From Candidatus Poribacteria bacterium (GTDB lineage: Bacteria > Poribacteria > WGA-4E > WGA-3G): a stretch of 64,000 nt of DNA. A model generated the notes under the pieces. It saw only the letters and a program-made list of their open reading frames with translations. It was not told the origin of the DNA and ran no database searches. Position numbers and translations under genes: made by a program. The stretch lies in NCBI GenBank assembly GCA_022394755.1, contig JAGFCA010000056.1, positions 1 to 64,000 on the forward strand, in the 5' to 3' direction. Positions 29,803-39,127 of the stretch are shown piece after piece. Within the stretch, counting starts at the first letter, position 1. Each line of letters opens with the position of its first letter.

Positions 29803-30633
29803 TTACCGGGTTGACTTCAACCATTTTTTTACACGTTCTAATTTATCAATCGCTATCATATCAACATTGGCGTCGGATGGAAAATTGCCGTTTTCTACTT
29901 CCTCTTTATACTTACAAATGGCTTCAAAAGTAAGTTGGTTGTAATCCTGATAACGCTTGGCATGTTTGAAGTGTGGACCCATACCTAAAATATCGTTGAT
30001 AACGAGCACTTGTCCATCGCAGTTTCTACCAGCCCCAATGCCGATGGTAGGGATGTTTAGTAATTCGGTGATAATTTGGCTGATCTCTTCAGTGATTTTC
30101 TCAAGGACTATGAGTTTTGCACCTGCATCTGAAAGATCCGATGCAGTTTGAATGAGTTCTTTTGCTTTTGATACTGTTTTTCCGTGGGTTACTGCCTTTG
30201 TACCGTGGATTTGTGGGTTGTGTCCGATATGAGCACATACCTCTATATCCTGTTCGGTAAGCGCAGATATAATGGGAACTTTCTCTGTACCACCCTCCAG
30301 TTTGATACCATCCGCACCGTTATCTAAGAATAGGTTCGCATTCGCTATTGCTTGTTTGGGGTTACGGTCAGAAGCATAGGGCATATCAATCAAGAGGTAT
30401 GCATCTGTTACACCCCGCCGTACAGCCTTGAGGTGATGAAGCATGTCAGCCATTGTCACCTCCATTTCGCTTTTATAGCCGAGGATATTTGTTCCAACAC
30501 TATCCCCGACAAAAACAATGTCAATTCCAGCTGCATCCTGCAAACAGGCGGTAGGGTAGTCATAGCATGTCAACACGGTAATAGGTTGATTCTGCTGCTT
30601 CTTAGTCTGCAGATAAGTAAAGTCTTTTTTCAT
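29803..30633 (-). CDS. panB: 3-methyl-2-oxobutanoate hydroxymethyltransferase
   Basis: First step of pantothenate synthesis, adding a hydroxymethyl group from methylene-tetrahydrofolate to ketoisovalerate. The 276-residue product is of normal length. Signatures are VGDSVGTNILGYKSEMEVTM (metal-binding Asp, about 43-62), ADGIKLEGG, AHIGHNPQ and IGIGAGRNCDGQVLVINDILGM. It begins 23 bp after sucD on the same strand and is probably co-transcribed with it, though the pathways are unrelated. No panC or panD is seen. Confidence 0.96.
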   Translation of the reverse strand: MKKDFTYLQTKKQQNQPITVLTCYDYPTACLQDAAGIDIVFVGDSVGTNILGYKSEMEVTMADMLHHLKAVRRGVTDAYLLIDMPYASDRNPKQAIANANLFLDNGADGIKLEGGTEKVPIISALTEQDIEVCAHIGHNPQIHGTKAVTHGKTVSKAKELIQTASDLSDAGAKLIVLEKITEEISQIITELLNIPTIGIGAGRNCDGQVLVINDILGMGPHFKHAKRYQDYNQLTFEAICKYKEEVENGNFPSDANVDMIAIDKLERVKKWLKSTR

Positions 30634-30656
30634 AATATGTTCCCAGCAAGCTGAGT

Positions 30657-31529
30657 TTAACTCAATACCTCTGCTACTGTTTCACCAATAGTGGTAAGAT
30701 CTTCTGCGACAGAGATTCCAGCCTCTGTAAGAGATTGTATTTTGTCTGCTGCTGTACCTTTCCCACCCGATATAATTGCGCCAGCATGCCCCATTCTTTT
30801 CCCGGGTGGTGCGGTTTGGCCTGCGATGAAACCAACAACAGGTTTTGTCATTTTCTCTTTTACAAATTCCGCTGCCTTCTCCTCAGCATTACCACCGATT
30901 TCACCTATAAGTACGACAGCATGCGTATCATCGTCTTCTTCAAATAGTTCAAGAACATCAACGAAACTTGTCCCTATTACAGGATCACCACCGATACCGA
31001 CACAAGTTGACTGTCCTATTCCGAGTTGTTTCAGTTGGTATGCTGCTTCATAGGTGAGTGTTCCACTACGGGATACTATCCCTACGTTCCCTGGACTGTA
31101 TGCGAATGCAGGCATTACTCCAATTTTGCATTCACCGGGTGTAATAATACCGGGACAATTGGGCCCGATTAATCGAGTCGTATTACCATTTAAATAGGCT
31201 TTCGCCTTAACCATATCAAGGATAGGTATGTGTTCAGAAATACAGACAATTAACTCTACTCCAGCATCAGCGGCTTCCATAATAGAATCTGCTGCATTAA
31301 AATGTGCAGGAACGAAAATTAGAGATGTATCTGCCTCTGTTTTCTCAACTCCCTCTGCGACAGTGTCGTAAACAGGGATTCCATTTACATTAGTTCCACC
31401 CTTGCCGGGAACTGAACCAGCAACGATGTTCGTACCATAATCCGCACACTGTTCAGTATGAAAACGACCTGAACGACCTGTGATACCTTGGACAATTACT
31501 TTCGTGTTTTTATTTACGAGTATACTCAT
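30657..31529 (-). CDS. sucD: Succinyl-CoA ligase, alpha subunit
   Basis: With SucC converts succinyl-CoA to succinate with nucleotide phosphorylation. The 290-residue protein has [15 protein letters not shown] (CoA fold, about 13-27), [34 protein letters not shown] and the phosphohistidine site [15 protein letters not shown] (His about 246). The partner sucC lies at 39128-40312 on the same strand, 7.6 kb upstream, with unrelated genes between. The pair is normally adjacent, so a rearrangement or insertion has separated them. Confidence 0.97.
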   Translation of the reverse strand: MSILVNKNTKVIVQGITGRSGRFHTEQCADYGTNIVAGSVPGKGGTNVNGIPVYDTVAEGVEKTEADTSLIFVPAHFNAADSIMEAADAGVELIVCISEHIPILDMVKAKAYLNGNTTRLIGPNCPGIITPGECKIGVMPAFAYSPGNVGIVSRSGTLTYEAAYQLKQLGIGQSTCVGIGGDPVIGTSFVDVLELFEEDDDTHAVVLIGEIGGNAEEKAAEFVKEKMTKPVVGFIAGQTAPPGKRMGHAGAIISGGKGTAADKIQSLTEAGISVAEDLTTIGETVAEVLS

Positions 31530-31550
31530 ATTCGAGGTTCAATAACGTGA

Positions 31551-31579
31551 TGATTAAACTCTTTCCTCCATGTTGTCAA
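31551..31579 (-). promoter_or_regulatory. Possible sucD-panB promoter
   Basis: Minus strand: TTGACA (31579-31574), 17 bp, TAATCA (31556-31551). The -10 is weak, but a dedicated promoter is expected because sucD no longer follows sucC. Confidence 0.4.
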
Positions 31580-31611
31580 TTATAAATAACGGCGTTTATG
31601 TTTATTCAGAA

Positions 31612-32376
31612 TTAGTTTTTCAGTTTCAATTTTCCCCATGTCGTAGTCAGTTTTGCCTGAGGAGATACAGAGGCAAAACCAAGAGCAACAGATAAACCCG
31701 CTTCTGCAATGTTTTTCACCTCATTTTCTGAGAGGGCAGTATTGAAAAATGCAATCTCATCAATCAGGCCGGTGTATGCCTCTTGTTTGTCATCTCTTGA
31801 TCCGATATACTTAGCTCCTATTTTGAATGCACCTGCTGCAGCATTAGATGCTTCTAATTTCCCATCTACAAATACCTTTACTGTTTTCCCATCATAAGTA
31901 CCGGCAAGAGAATGCCATTTGTCGTCATTCAACAGAGTTGTCGACCACGTATTGTGGGGAATCGGTTGGGCACACTGTCCAGCAAAATTCAATTTATGGT
32001 TCTGAAGTGTAAAGATAACATCACCACAAGGTCATACAATGATGTCTGACCATGCTGGAGCGGAAGGTGTTTTAATCAGGGCAATGATTGTCACCTCATC
32101 CTCATAATCTGCAAAAGCACCTACAGAAACATGTGCACCACCCTCAAACTTTAACGCCTCCCCGTATTTTCCCGCAACCCATTTTGCATCAACCAATTCT
32201 CCATCATTGCCATTATTCGAACTATCCATTGCAGTATTACCATTACCTTCATCAAAAAACCATATTCCTAAAGCAGCGTCAGTATCAATAGCAGAACTCA
32301 GACCTGGATAGATAAAATAGAGGCAGATCAGTGTTCCATATACCAAAATTGTTTGTTTTAATTGGACAACTCTCAT
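31612..32376 (-). pseudogene. Secreted LamG/concanavalin-like protein, broken by in-frame TGA
   Basis: The start is ATG 32376, preceded by GGAGG; a signal peptide follows (TILVYGTLICLYFIYPGLSSA). Then comes a LamG fold beginning GIWFFDEGNGNTAMDSSNNGNDGEL. Reading stops at TGA 32034-32032 after WSDIIV, yet the same frame continues with PCGDVIFTLQNHKLNFAGQ and the second LamG half (DDKWHSLAGTYDGKTVKVFVDG, GLIDEIAFFNTALSENEV), ending KLTTTWGKLKLKN. Total about 255 codons. LamG domains bind sugars or proteins outside the cell. A single nonsense change (or sequencing error) is the simplest reading. Independent translation of the second half is unlikely. Confidence 0.82.
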
Positions 32377-32637
32377 TTTTTCCTCCAGTTGCGATTGCAA
32401 GGTTTAATTATGTTATATCAATCATTGTTTAACTATTTCTGTCACAACATTTGAAATTTGCGTTAATGATAGCGTTTGTCAACAAATAAACATAGAGGAA
32501 ATTATAAATTGTTATATGATAGTTACACTCCTATTATAGACATTAATGTAGAAAATGTAAATGCACAGTTGAGAATATTTATTTAATAAGGTATGAATAC
32601 CTTACCAGAATTTGTTGATATAGAGCAATTTGAGACA

Positions 32638-34689
32638 TCATGATTCAGATTCAATTACAAGATAGGTGACACTATTTGCTTCCATTTTAATTGGAATCTC
32701 AATGTTGTAATTTCGGTCTATCTTATATACTTTCGGTTCATCTTCTTTTTCACGAATTTTAGCTGAATCACTCAGTCCAGTATAATAGACAGGTAATTTC
32801 AAAGTTGTTTCTTGTGTCTTATTAGTAGAATTATAGAGCATTGCTAATCCACAAGGGGTAAGTTGAGGATTAGCGTGCAGTATACAGTCAATAGATCGTC
32901 CATCTGGACGGCGTACATGAGTCACATCAGATTCTAAGATAGGACGATACTGTTTGAAAAAGTCTACCCATTTCTTAACAACAGCTTTTGTCTCTTCTGT
33001 ATCAAAAAGCCTTGGACCGCGATAACATGCAATCACACCGCTTCCGAAGTTCTGTGCGAGGTGTGATTCATAGTCATCAAGGTGATCACACAGTGGTTCA
33101 AACGTTGCTGCTTGTCCACCACCGTGATATTCCACTAATGGAACAAACATCCACCCCATACTTGGTGTCTTTTCATAGGTCGCATCGTAGATATTTTGGC
33201 GTGCTATTAAAATCTGTTGTTCACGAGGCAAACTAAAGTTTGTTTCGCGATACCCCATGCCACATTTGTTTGATCCGTTTAGGTAATACCAGTCTGGTGA
33301 ATTGATATAAATGCCACGTTTTCTGCATTCGTGATAGAAATTAACACATGCTTCCCATTGTCGTAGTTGTGAATCTGCTAAGCTATTATGGTGTTTGTGT
33401 TTTGTAGATGCACAGACATCACCGTGATATGGACCATCTGTCTCAATGATATCCATACCGGTTGCGTCCATAAAGTTCAATACTCTTTCAGCATAACCAT
33501 CTCCCCATTCACTCGCAAGACAAGCACTCTGTCCAAACCTACTGCCGGGTTCTCCTGTCTCAGGGTCAATACAATTGAATTCTTCACCTACACCTCGTGA
33601 TGCACACATCAATGTATAGCCACCGAGTTCAATACCTTTGCTATGAGCATAATCAGCCAATTCCTTCATTCTTGCGATATATTCTGGATCTTGACTTTCT
33701 ATATTATATCCACTACCAAAGGTCATAATCACCATTTCAAACCCTACCTCAGCACACTGATCAATTGCTAACCGAACAGCGTCTGGTTCTGCACTTCTAA
33801 CGTGCATGAGAATAGGATTTTCGGTGACCTGTGGTGCAAGGGCACGATACATTTTGCGACGTGTGAGTCCTTTTCGTTCACGGTCATCGCTATCATGTAA
33901 GATTTCATAAGTCCGAAAACTCTCAAATGTGTCACCGGGTTGAAGGTGTACCCCTGGACCGAGTGGATATGTGCTTTTCATCAACAGTGGCATCTGATAG
34001 AGATAATCGGTCTGTGTTAGATATTCTGCATCTGGTCCCCAATCAGTCGTATCCATTTTGCTGAATGCATAATCACTCTCAACATGGAGTCGATGCTTCT
34101 CCTGCTCGTTTACAGCAAGAATTTCACTACTTAACGTACCAATTTCGATTGTCTTCTGACTCTCATTGTGAACACTGATCCATTTAGATAGGACTGGAAT
34201 ACCTTGGTATAGTTCATAATGCACACAAATTTGAAGTGAATCAATTGAAGATGGAGATGAAAACACGACTGATAGCGTTATACCTTCTGGGGGATACGGT
34301 GAGGATATTTCCGTACGTCTGTCTACCCATGGATATCGTATTTCAGGGGTACCCGTACGATATTCTTGAAATTGAAATGTATTGGGATCATTAGTCAAAT
34401 CAGGAATCCACTTCTCGTCAAGATATGCGTAATCTGGTTGACCCTTTAAGCCCCCTACTTCATACTCCTGTCCGTTAATTGTAAGTATTGCTTCAGGTTT
34501 AATGCCGCGTAGAAGACTGCTACCAGTGGCTAGATTGGTATAATCAACAGTTGCGAAATTCGGTGTGGTAACGAACCTTCGCTGAATTAGTCCGTTAGTC
34601 AGGATAAGTTGGTTTTCCAATTCTTCAACTGTCGCAGATTGACTGAAGGATTGGACTAACCAGTCATTTTGTTGTGATGTATAGTGCAT
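32638..34689 (-). CDS. GH36/alpha-galactosidase-like glycoside hydrolase
   Basis: The 683-residue protein has an N-terminal beta-rich half (about 1-270, NewF-like supersandwich pattern seen before GH36 barrels), then a TIM-barrel-like half. Barrel features are EMVIMTFGSGYN, HSKGIELGGYTLM, GMDIIETDGPYHGD (about 415-428; the Asp of ETDG is the likely nucleophile position), YINSPDWYYLNGSNKCGMGYRE and a C-terminal beta domain. No signal peptide is seen, so it is probably cytoplasmic. Exact substrate specificity cannot be assigned; alpha-galactosidase is the nearest guess. Its strand matches the neighbouring LamG remnant, possibly once a sugar-use pair. Confidence 0.65.
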   Translation of the reverse strand: MHYTSQQNDWLVQSFSQSATVEELENQLILTNGLIQRRFVTTPNFATVDYTNLATGSSLLRGIKPEAILTINGQEYEVGGLKGQPDYAYLDEKWIPDLTNDPNTFQFQEYRTGTPEIRYPWVDRRTEISSPYPPEGITLSVVFSSPSSIDSLQICVHYELYQGIPVLSKWISVHNESQKTIEIGTLSSEILAVNEQEKHRLHVESDYAFSKMDTTDWGPDAEYLTQTDYLYQMPLLMKSTYPLGPGVHLQPGDTFESFRTYEILHDSDDRERKGLTRRKMYRALAPQVTENPILMHVRSAEPDAVRLAIDQCAEVGFEMVIMTFGSGYNIESQDPEYIARMKELADYAHSKGIELGGYTLMCASRGVGEEFNCIDPETGEPGSRFGQSACLASEWGDGYAERVLNFMDATGMDIIETDGPYHGDVCASTKHKHHNSLADSQLRQWEACVNFYHECRKRGIYINSPDWYYLNGSNKCGMGYRETNFSLPREQQILIARQNIYDATYEKTPSMGWMFVPLVEYHGGGQAATFEPLCDHLDDYESHLAQNFGSGVIACYRGPRLFDTEETKAVVKKWVDFFKQYRPILESDVTHVRRPDGRSIDCILHANPQLTPCGLAMLYNSTNKTQETTLKLPVYYTGLSDSAKIREKEDEPKVYKIDRNYNIEIPIKMEANSVTYLVIESES

Positions 34690-34777
34690 GTTGAGTCTTT
34701 CTTATATTAAAATAGGAACTCTTGGTATAAGTCTAAATTTACGAGTTTATTTATCTATTTCAGTAGATTGCTCCAGT

Positions 34778-34894
34778 TTATGCTAAATCGCGTGCATAAT
34801 CAAGACAAGCATGAATCTGCATTGTTTCGACATCAGGAAATTCAACAATGATTTTGTCTGTGGTATACCCCGTTGTAAGATAGAAACTTAAGGT
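34778..34894 (-). pseudogene. Remnant of a DUF433 (antitoxin-like) gene
   Basis: On the minus strand an open stretch between two stops encodes TTGYTTDKIIVEFPD and then METMQIHACLDYARDLA before TAA. This fits the DUF433 pattern G-T-x-E-x-I-x-E-F-P-x-L-x-x-x-D-I-x-A-C-L-x-Y-A. Only the C-terminal half of the domain is present and there is no start codon. DUF433 proteins are often antitoxin-like partners of PIN-type toxins. Confidence 0.55.
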
Positions 34895-34899
34895 TTATA

Positions 34900-35088
34900 T
34901 TACTTCTTTAAGATATTGATGAGTATGATAAGACATACAACCAATAACGTTGTGTTTATCAACAGCAGTAAGAATGTGCCGTATATTACAGTATTAGAAG
35001 GTCTACCACATCCATTAAGGAAATACCCTAACAGAACTACACTCAAAAAAGTTGATACTACACTAAGAATATACTTTTTATTTTCCAT
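34900..35088 (-). CDS. Small two-pass membrane protein, unknown
   Basis: The 62-residue frame begins MENKKYILSVVS and holds two hydrophobic stretches (about 6-25 and 34-60) separated by a polar turn with GCGRPSN. AAGGATA lies upstream on the minus strand. No family is recognised. It sits among gene remnants, so it may be a chance frame. Confidence 0.35.
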   Translation of the reverse strand: MENKKYILSVVSTFLSVVLLGYFLNGCGRPSNTVIYGTFLLLLINTTLLVVCLIILINILKK

Positions 35089-35165
35089 GAGAAGTATCCT
35101 TAATTCTATCGCAGGACTTATTCAACTATATTGAAGGGTAGAGGGATATATCGTGATAATCTAAA

Positions 35166-35231
35166 TTATTGAATTAAATACTTATATTCTACGGGGATTG
35201 AATCCGTTGTTTTTGAGTATTTCAATTTCAT
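35166..35231 (-). pseudogene. Possible N-terminal scrap of a DUF2283-type gene
   Basis: A 21-codon minus-strand frame starts MKLKYSKTTDSIPVEYK and then stops. DUF2283 proteins begin with a similar M-K-x-x-Y-x-x-x-x-D-S-L-Y-I-x-L. The match is short and the identification is tentative. Confidence 0.25.
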
Positions 35232-35278
35232 GTGTGAACGCTTCTATCCGTAGCAATATGAATTAAATTAAGATAGAC

Positions 35279-36715
35279 TTAATATGCCCGTGAAAATATT
35301 GTGATTTCTTTCGATTCAGTGCCGCAGACAATGCACGCCCCATCAGAATCTGGTTGATCCATCGGTATACAGCGGATAGTAGCTTGTGTGTCGTCTTTTA
35401 TTTTTTCTTCACACTCTGAATTTCCACACCACCATGCACGTGCGAAACCAATCTCAACTATCTCCTTTAGGGAGTCGTAATTTTCAGGTTCAAACGTATT
35501 TGCATTCTGGAATTCTGTTGCACGTCTGAGCATATCAGACTGAATAGTCTCCAGCAATTGGGTTGCTGTTTCAGCGACATCTGCAATAGGAACGAATGAT
35601 TTTCCTTCTTTACCGGGAATATCTCTACGTGCGAAGACGACCTGTTCGTTTTCAATATCACGAGGACCGATTTCTATCCGAAGTGGTACTCCTTTTAGTT
35701 CCCATTCATTGAATCGCCATCCAGGAGAATGTTCATATCTATCGTCTACAAAATATCGTATATCTCCTAATGTATCACAAATTGCATTAACAGTTTCAGA
35801 TACAATCTGTTTTGTTTCTTCATTATTCTTGGGAACGATAGGAACAATTACGAGTTGAGTCGGTGCAAGTCGTGGGGGGAGAACTAATCCTTGGTCATCC
35901 CCATGTGTCATAATGATAGCTCCAATCATACGTGTACTGACACCCCAACTTGTTGTCCAGCAGTGTTGCTGTTTCTGTTCAGCATCAAGGTATTGAATAT
36001 CAAAGACTTTAGCGAAGTTCTGTCCGAGATCATGTGATGTACCTGCTTGTAAAGCACGTTTATCTCCCATCATTGCTTCAATTGTATAGGAGGTTAACGC
36101 ACCCGGAAACTTTTCGCTTTCACTTTTACGTCCGGGAATTACAGGTATTGCAGCTTCATTTACAGCAAAATCGGTATAAATATCCAAGATCCGTAGGGTT
36201 TCCTCTACTGCTTCTTCATGGGTGGCATGTGCGGTATGACCTTCCTGCCAAAAGAATTCCGTTGTTCGAAGAAATAGACGCGGACGTAACTCCCATCGTA
36301 CTACGTTTGCCCACTGATTGATTAAAACGGGGAGATCTCGGTAGGATTGTATCCACTGACTATACATGTGTCCTATAATGGTTTCTGATGTGGGCCGTAC
36401 AACGAGTGGTTCTTCTAATTTCTTCCCGCCACCATGTGTGACAACAGCAAGCTCAGGTTTAAATCCTTCAACGTGCTCAGCCTCTTTTTCTATAAAACTC
36501 ATAGGAATAAAAAGCGGAAATGCAGCGTTTTGATGACCAGTCGCTTTGAACCGAGTATCAAGTTGTTCTTTAACGTTTTCCCATAGGGAATAACCATAAG
36601 GACGAACGACCATACATCCACGAACCGGCGTATAATCTGCCATTTCGGCTTGACGTATGACTTGAGTATACCATTTAGAGTAATCTTCACTGCGCGGAGT
36701 AATTTTATCAAACAT
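35279..36715 (-). CDS. proS: Prolyl-tRNA synthetase, archaeal/eukaryal type
   Basis: Charges tRNA-Pro. The 478-residue protein is the short form without the bacterial editing insert. Class II motifs are AAFPLFIPMSFI (motif 1), RPRLFLRTTEFFWQEGHTAH (motif 2) and MTHGDDQGLVLPPRLAP (motif 3, about 270-286). An anticodon-binding domain follows, then the C-terminal zinc-type module with WWCGNSECEEKI, CIPMD and GACIVCGT, ending in Tyr as is usual for this form. It begins 40 bp after pgk, so the two probably share a transcript. Confidence 0.96.
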   Translation of the reverse strand: MFDKITPRSEDYSKWYTQVIRQAEMADYTPVRGCMVVRPYGYSLWENVKEQLDTRFKATGHQNAAFPLFIPMSFIEKEAEHVEGFKPELAVVTHGGGKKLEEPLVVRPTSETIIGHMYSQWIQSYRDLPVLINQWANVVRWELRPRLFLRTTEFFWQEGHTAHATHEEAVEETLRILDIYTDFAVNEAAIPVIPGRKSESEKFPGALTSYTIEAMMGDKRALQAGTSHDLGQNFAKVFDIQYLDAEQKQQHCWTTSWGVSTRMIGAIIMTHGDDQGLVLPPRLAPTQLVIVPIVPKNNEETKQIVSETVNAICDTLGDIRYFVDDRYEHSPGWRFNEWELKGVPLRIEIGPRDIENEQVVFARRDIPGKEGKSFVPIADVAETATQLLETIQSDMLRRATEFQNANTFEPENYDSLKEIVEIGFARAWWCGNSECEEKIKDDTQATIRCIPMDQPDSDGACIVCGTESKEITIFSRAY

Positions 36716-36755
36716 ATTTTCTCTTTCAGTCTTCAGTTTGTCGTTTTCAATTTCG

Positions 36756-37934
36756 TTATTTATCAGTTAATGCTGTGATACCGGGTAAGGGTTTACCCTC
36801 TAAAAATTCAAGTGATGCTCCACCACCAGTAGAAACGTGTGTAATTCTGTCTGCCACTCCTGCTTGTTGGATTGCAGCGACACAATCACCTCCGCCGATA
36901 ATACTCATAGTATCTGCATCTGCAATTTGTTTTGAAATCTCAATTGTGCCTTGAGCAAACTTTTCAAATTCATAGACACCTAAAGGTCCGTTCCATATAA
37001 CAGTTTTCGATGTTTTTATTCTTTCGCCAAATGCAGCTACAGTTTTAGGTCCAATATCTAAACCTTGCCATCCATCAGGAATTGCAGTATCATCAATAAC
37101 TTTAGATTCAGTGTCAGGATCAAATTTCTGACCGATAATGTGGTCTATTGGTAGACTAACCTTGTCAGAGAATTCTCTCTTTTTAATAAGTGATGCTGCT
37201 ATGTCAAGTTTCTCTATCTCAACAAGAGAATTTCCAATTGAAATACCCATTGCAGCGAGGAATGTATAAGCCATACCACCACCAATTAATAGGTGATCGA
37301 CTTTGTCTAACAGATTCTCAATAAGTGTTATTTTATCCGAGATCTTAGCACCTCCAAGAATTGCAATGTAAGGCCGAGTAGGATTTTCAATACTCATACT
37401 GAGATAGTGAATTTCCCGTGCCATAAGTAATCCAGCAGCACATGTATTTATATGATGAGTTACCCCTTCTGTTGAAGCATGTGCCCGATGAGCTGTACCG
37501 AAAGCATCATTTACATATACATCAGCAATGGAAGCAAGCTGTTTTGCAAACTCAGGATTATTCTCCGTTTCCTCAGCATAGAATCGTACATTCTCAAGGA
37601 GTAGTATCTCACCGTTATCTAAGGATTCGACGGCGTTTTGAACAGATTCGCCGATACAGTCATCAAGATGTTTAATTCGTTTACCAAGTTTTTGGTTAAG
37701 TACTGTGGTAATAGGTTCAGTAGAAAATTCTTTGTTATCTTCTGTAGGTCTCCCTAAATGAGTGATTAGGATAATCTTGGCATTTCTATGGAGTAAATCT
37801 AATAGAGTAGGGAGTGCAGCGGTAATACGTGTTTCGTCAGTAATTTTTCCTTCTTGGATTGGTACGTTAAAATCTACACGTACAAGTACACGCTTACCAG
37901 ATACATCAATATCCGCTAATTCAAGTTTCGCCAT
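36756..37934 (-). CDS. pgk: Phosphoglycerate kinase
   Basis: ATP-forming step of glycolysis. The 392-residue protein has the N-terminal signature KRVLVRVDFNVPIQEGKITD (about 14-33), HLGRP, the hinge-region LGGAKISDKITLIENLL, NGPLGVYEFEKFAQGT and GGGDCVAAIQQAG near the end. Length and motifs are normal. It heads a pgk-proS unit. The upstream gap to the Rpn gene (38078) shows no clear promoter. Confidence 0.97.
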   Translation of the reverse strand: MAKLELADIDVSGKRVLVRVDFNVPIQEGKITDETRITAALPTLLDLLHRNAKIILITHLGRPTEDNKEFSTEPITTVLNQKLGKRIKHLDDCIGESVQNAVESLDNGEILLLENVRFYAEETENNPEFAKQLASIADVYVNDAFGTAHRAHASTEGVTHHINTCAAGLLMAREIHYLSMSIENPTRPYIAILGGAKISDKITLIENLLDKVDHLLIGGGMAYTFLAAMGISIGNSLVEIEKLDIAASLIKKREFSDKVSLPIDHIIGQKFDPDTESKVIDDTAIPDGWQGLDIGPKTVAAFGERIKTSKTVIWNGPLGVYEFEKFAQGTIEISKQIADADTMSIIGGGDCVAAIQQAGVADRITHVSTGGGASLEFLEGKPLPGITALTDK

Positions 37935-38077
37935 TTTTCTCTTTCTATGTCGTATTACAGTTATACAATATGAGGTATCTTACTTCTATTAATTAGAGAA
38001 ATATTGTATTTCATAAACTAAACACTTGTTTATATGAAGGTTTTTAGGTAATTAATTTATATTAGTTCTACGTCTTA

Positions 38078-39118
38078 TCAATTTTCACTATTAGAATTCG
38101 CACGATTTGTAGTTGTCTGTATCAATCGTATAAAATGTTCTAAATGATCGATTTCTAAAGCTTCGTTAAACAAACTTCTAAGTGTTTGTAAATCGTTGAT
38201 AGGTTGAAGAATAGGTGTTAAGACAGGAGCAGTATCCATCTCAAACCGGTTATCAAGAATTCCTATGATACTCTCAATAGTACTTTCTTTTGCCCCTTGT
38301 TTTTTTCCTTGTTCAATACCTTGTTCAATACCCCGTTCAATGCCTTGTTCAATACCCTGTTCAATGCCTTGTTCAATGCCTTGTTCAATACCCCGTTCAA
38401 TAATCATTTGATAAACAGTAGAATCTTCCATGATATTCTCCTTTATTAACGACATCAGTTTTTGTCGTTCATGAACTAAACCACTCATTACCCATAGTTC
38501 AACCAGTAAATTATTCCTTAATTCTACATTCATAGATAACTGTTGTGTTACCTCCGCACAATGGGTTGTCCATTCAACATCGGACATGTCAACTGGCGAT
38601 TTCATTAAAGGTGTAAAAGGCATTAAACCAGGTTGTTGTGCTTGAAGAATTGTTTCACCGTCAATCTCGCTCAACCGAATTACCTGATATTCCACAATGA
38701 ACCGATGTCCCGGAACCTCTTGAAAATATCCTCCTGGATCTCTCATTCCTGCACTTGATCGGAGGTAAAGCACATAAGAATAGATAGGTAGACCGTATTT
38801 TTCAAAGCACCTGCCGAGATAGCCAACGTTACGTTGGACCATATTTGGGTAACCGCTGTCGTTTGTCTGAATTTCACAGTGAATTAATACAGGTTGTTGA
38901 TCAATCAGAATCTTTAGCAGGATATCCATGTGCCGAACTTCAACAGTAGTTAAATTGCTATCAACATGTTCAATGAATTCGAAATCTCTTCTGTTTGTAA
39001 GAAATTGTATCAAATCTTTAGGAAATGAATAAAAAGCCTCTTTTGCTACAATATCGTATTGTTGATGTGGAGGGATCTTCTCATCTGATTGAGTCAATTC
39101 TTTGTTATACTCGTCCAA
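38078..39118 (-). CDS. Rpn-family PD-(D/E)XK nuclease with GIEQ tandem repeats
   Basis: Rpn proteins are PD-(D/E)XK endonucleases tied to recA-independent recombination. In this 346-residue protein, [10 protein letters not shown] and [11 protein letters not shown] (about 62-88) supply the Asp and the Glu-x-Gln of the nuclease core. The C-terminal part has seven GIE(Q/R) units (about 239-266), encoded by a 12-bp tandem repeat, then a helical tail. Translation probably starts at TTG 39118, because AAGAGG lies 5 nt upstream and overlaps the sucC stop; the gene is therefore coupled to sucC. It is one of two Rpn-type genes here. Confidence 0.8.
   Translation of the reverse strand: MDEYNKELTQSDEKIPPHQQYDIVAKEAFYSFPKDLIQFLTNRRDFEFIEHVDSNLTTVEVRHMDILLKILIDQQPVLIHCEIQTNDSGYPNMVQRNVGYLGRCFEKYGLPIYSYVLYLRSSAGMRDPGGYFQEVPGHRFIVEYQVIRLSEIDGETILQAQQPGLMPFTPLMKSPVDMSDVEWTTHCAEVTQQLSMNVELRNNLLVELWVMSGLVHERQKLMSLIKENIMEDSTVYQMIIERGIEQGIEQGIEQGIEQGIERGIEQGIEQGKKQGAKESTIESIIGILDNRFEMDTAPVLTPILQPINDLQTLRSLFNEALEIDHLEHFIRLIQTTTNRANSNSEN
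38308..38400. repeat. 12-bp tandem repeat inside the Rpn gene
   Basis: About 7.7 units of TTGTTCAATRCC with a few changes (plus-strand view), encoding the GIEQ run. Copy number could vary between strains. Confidence 0.85.
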
Positions 39119-39127
39119 GAATACCTC

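Noticed and set aside
32032..32034. Selenocysteine at the LamG TGA
   Set aside because: The codon is followed by Pro-Cys, but LamG proteins do not use selenocysteine and I saw no hairpin like a SECIS just downstream; a nonsense change is simpler.
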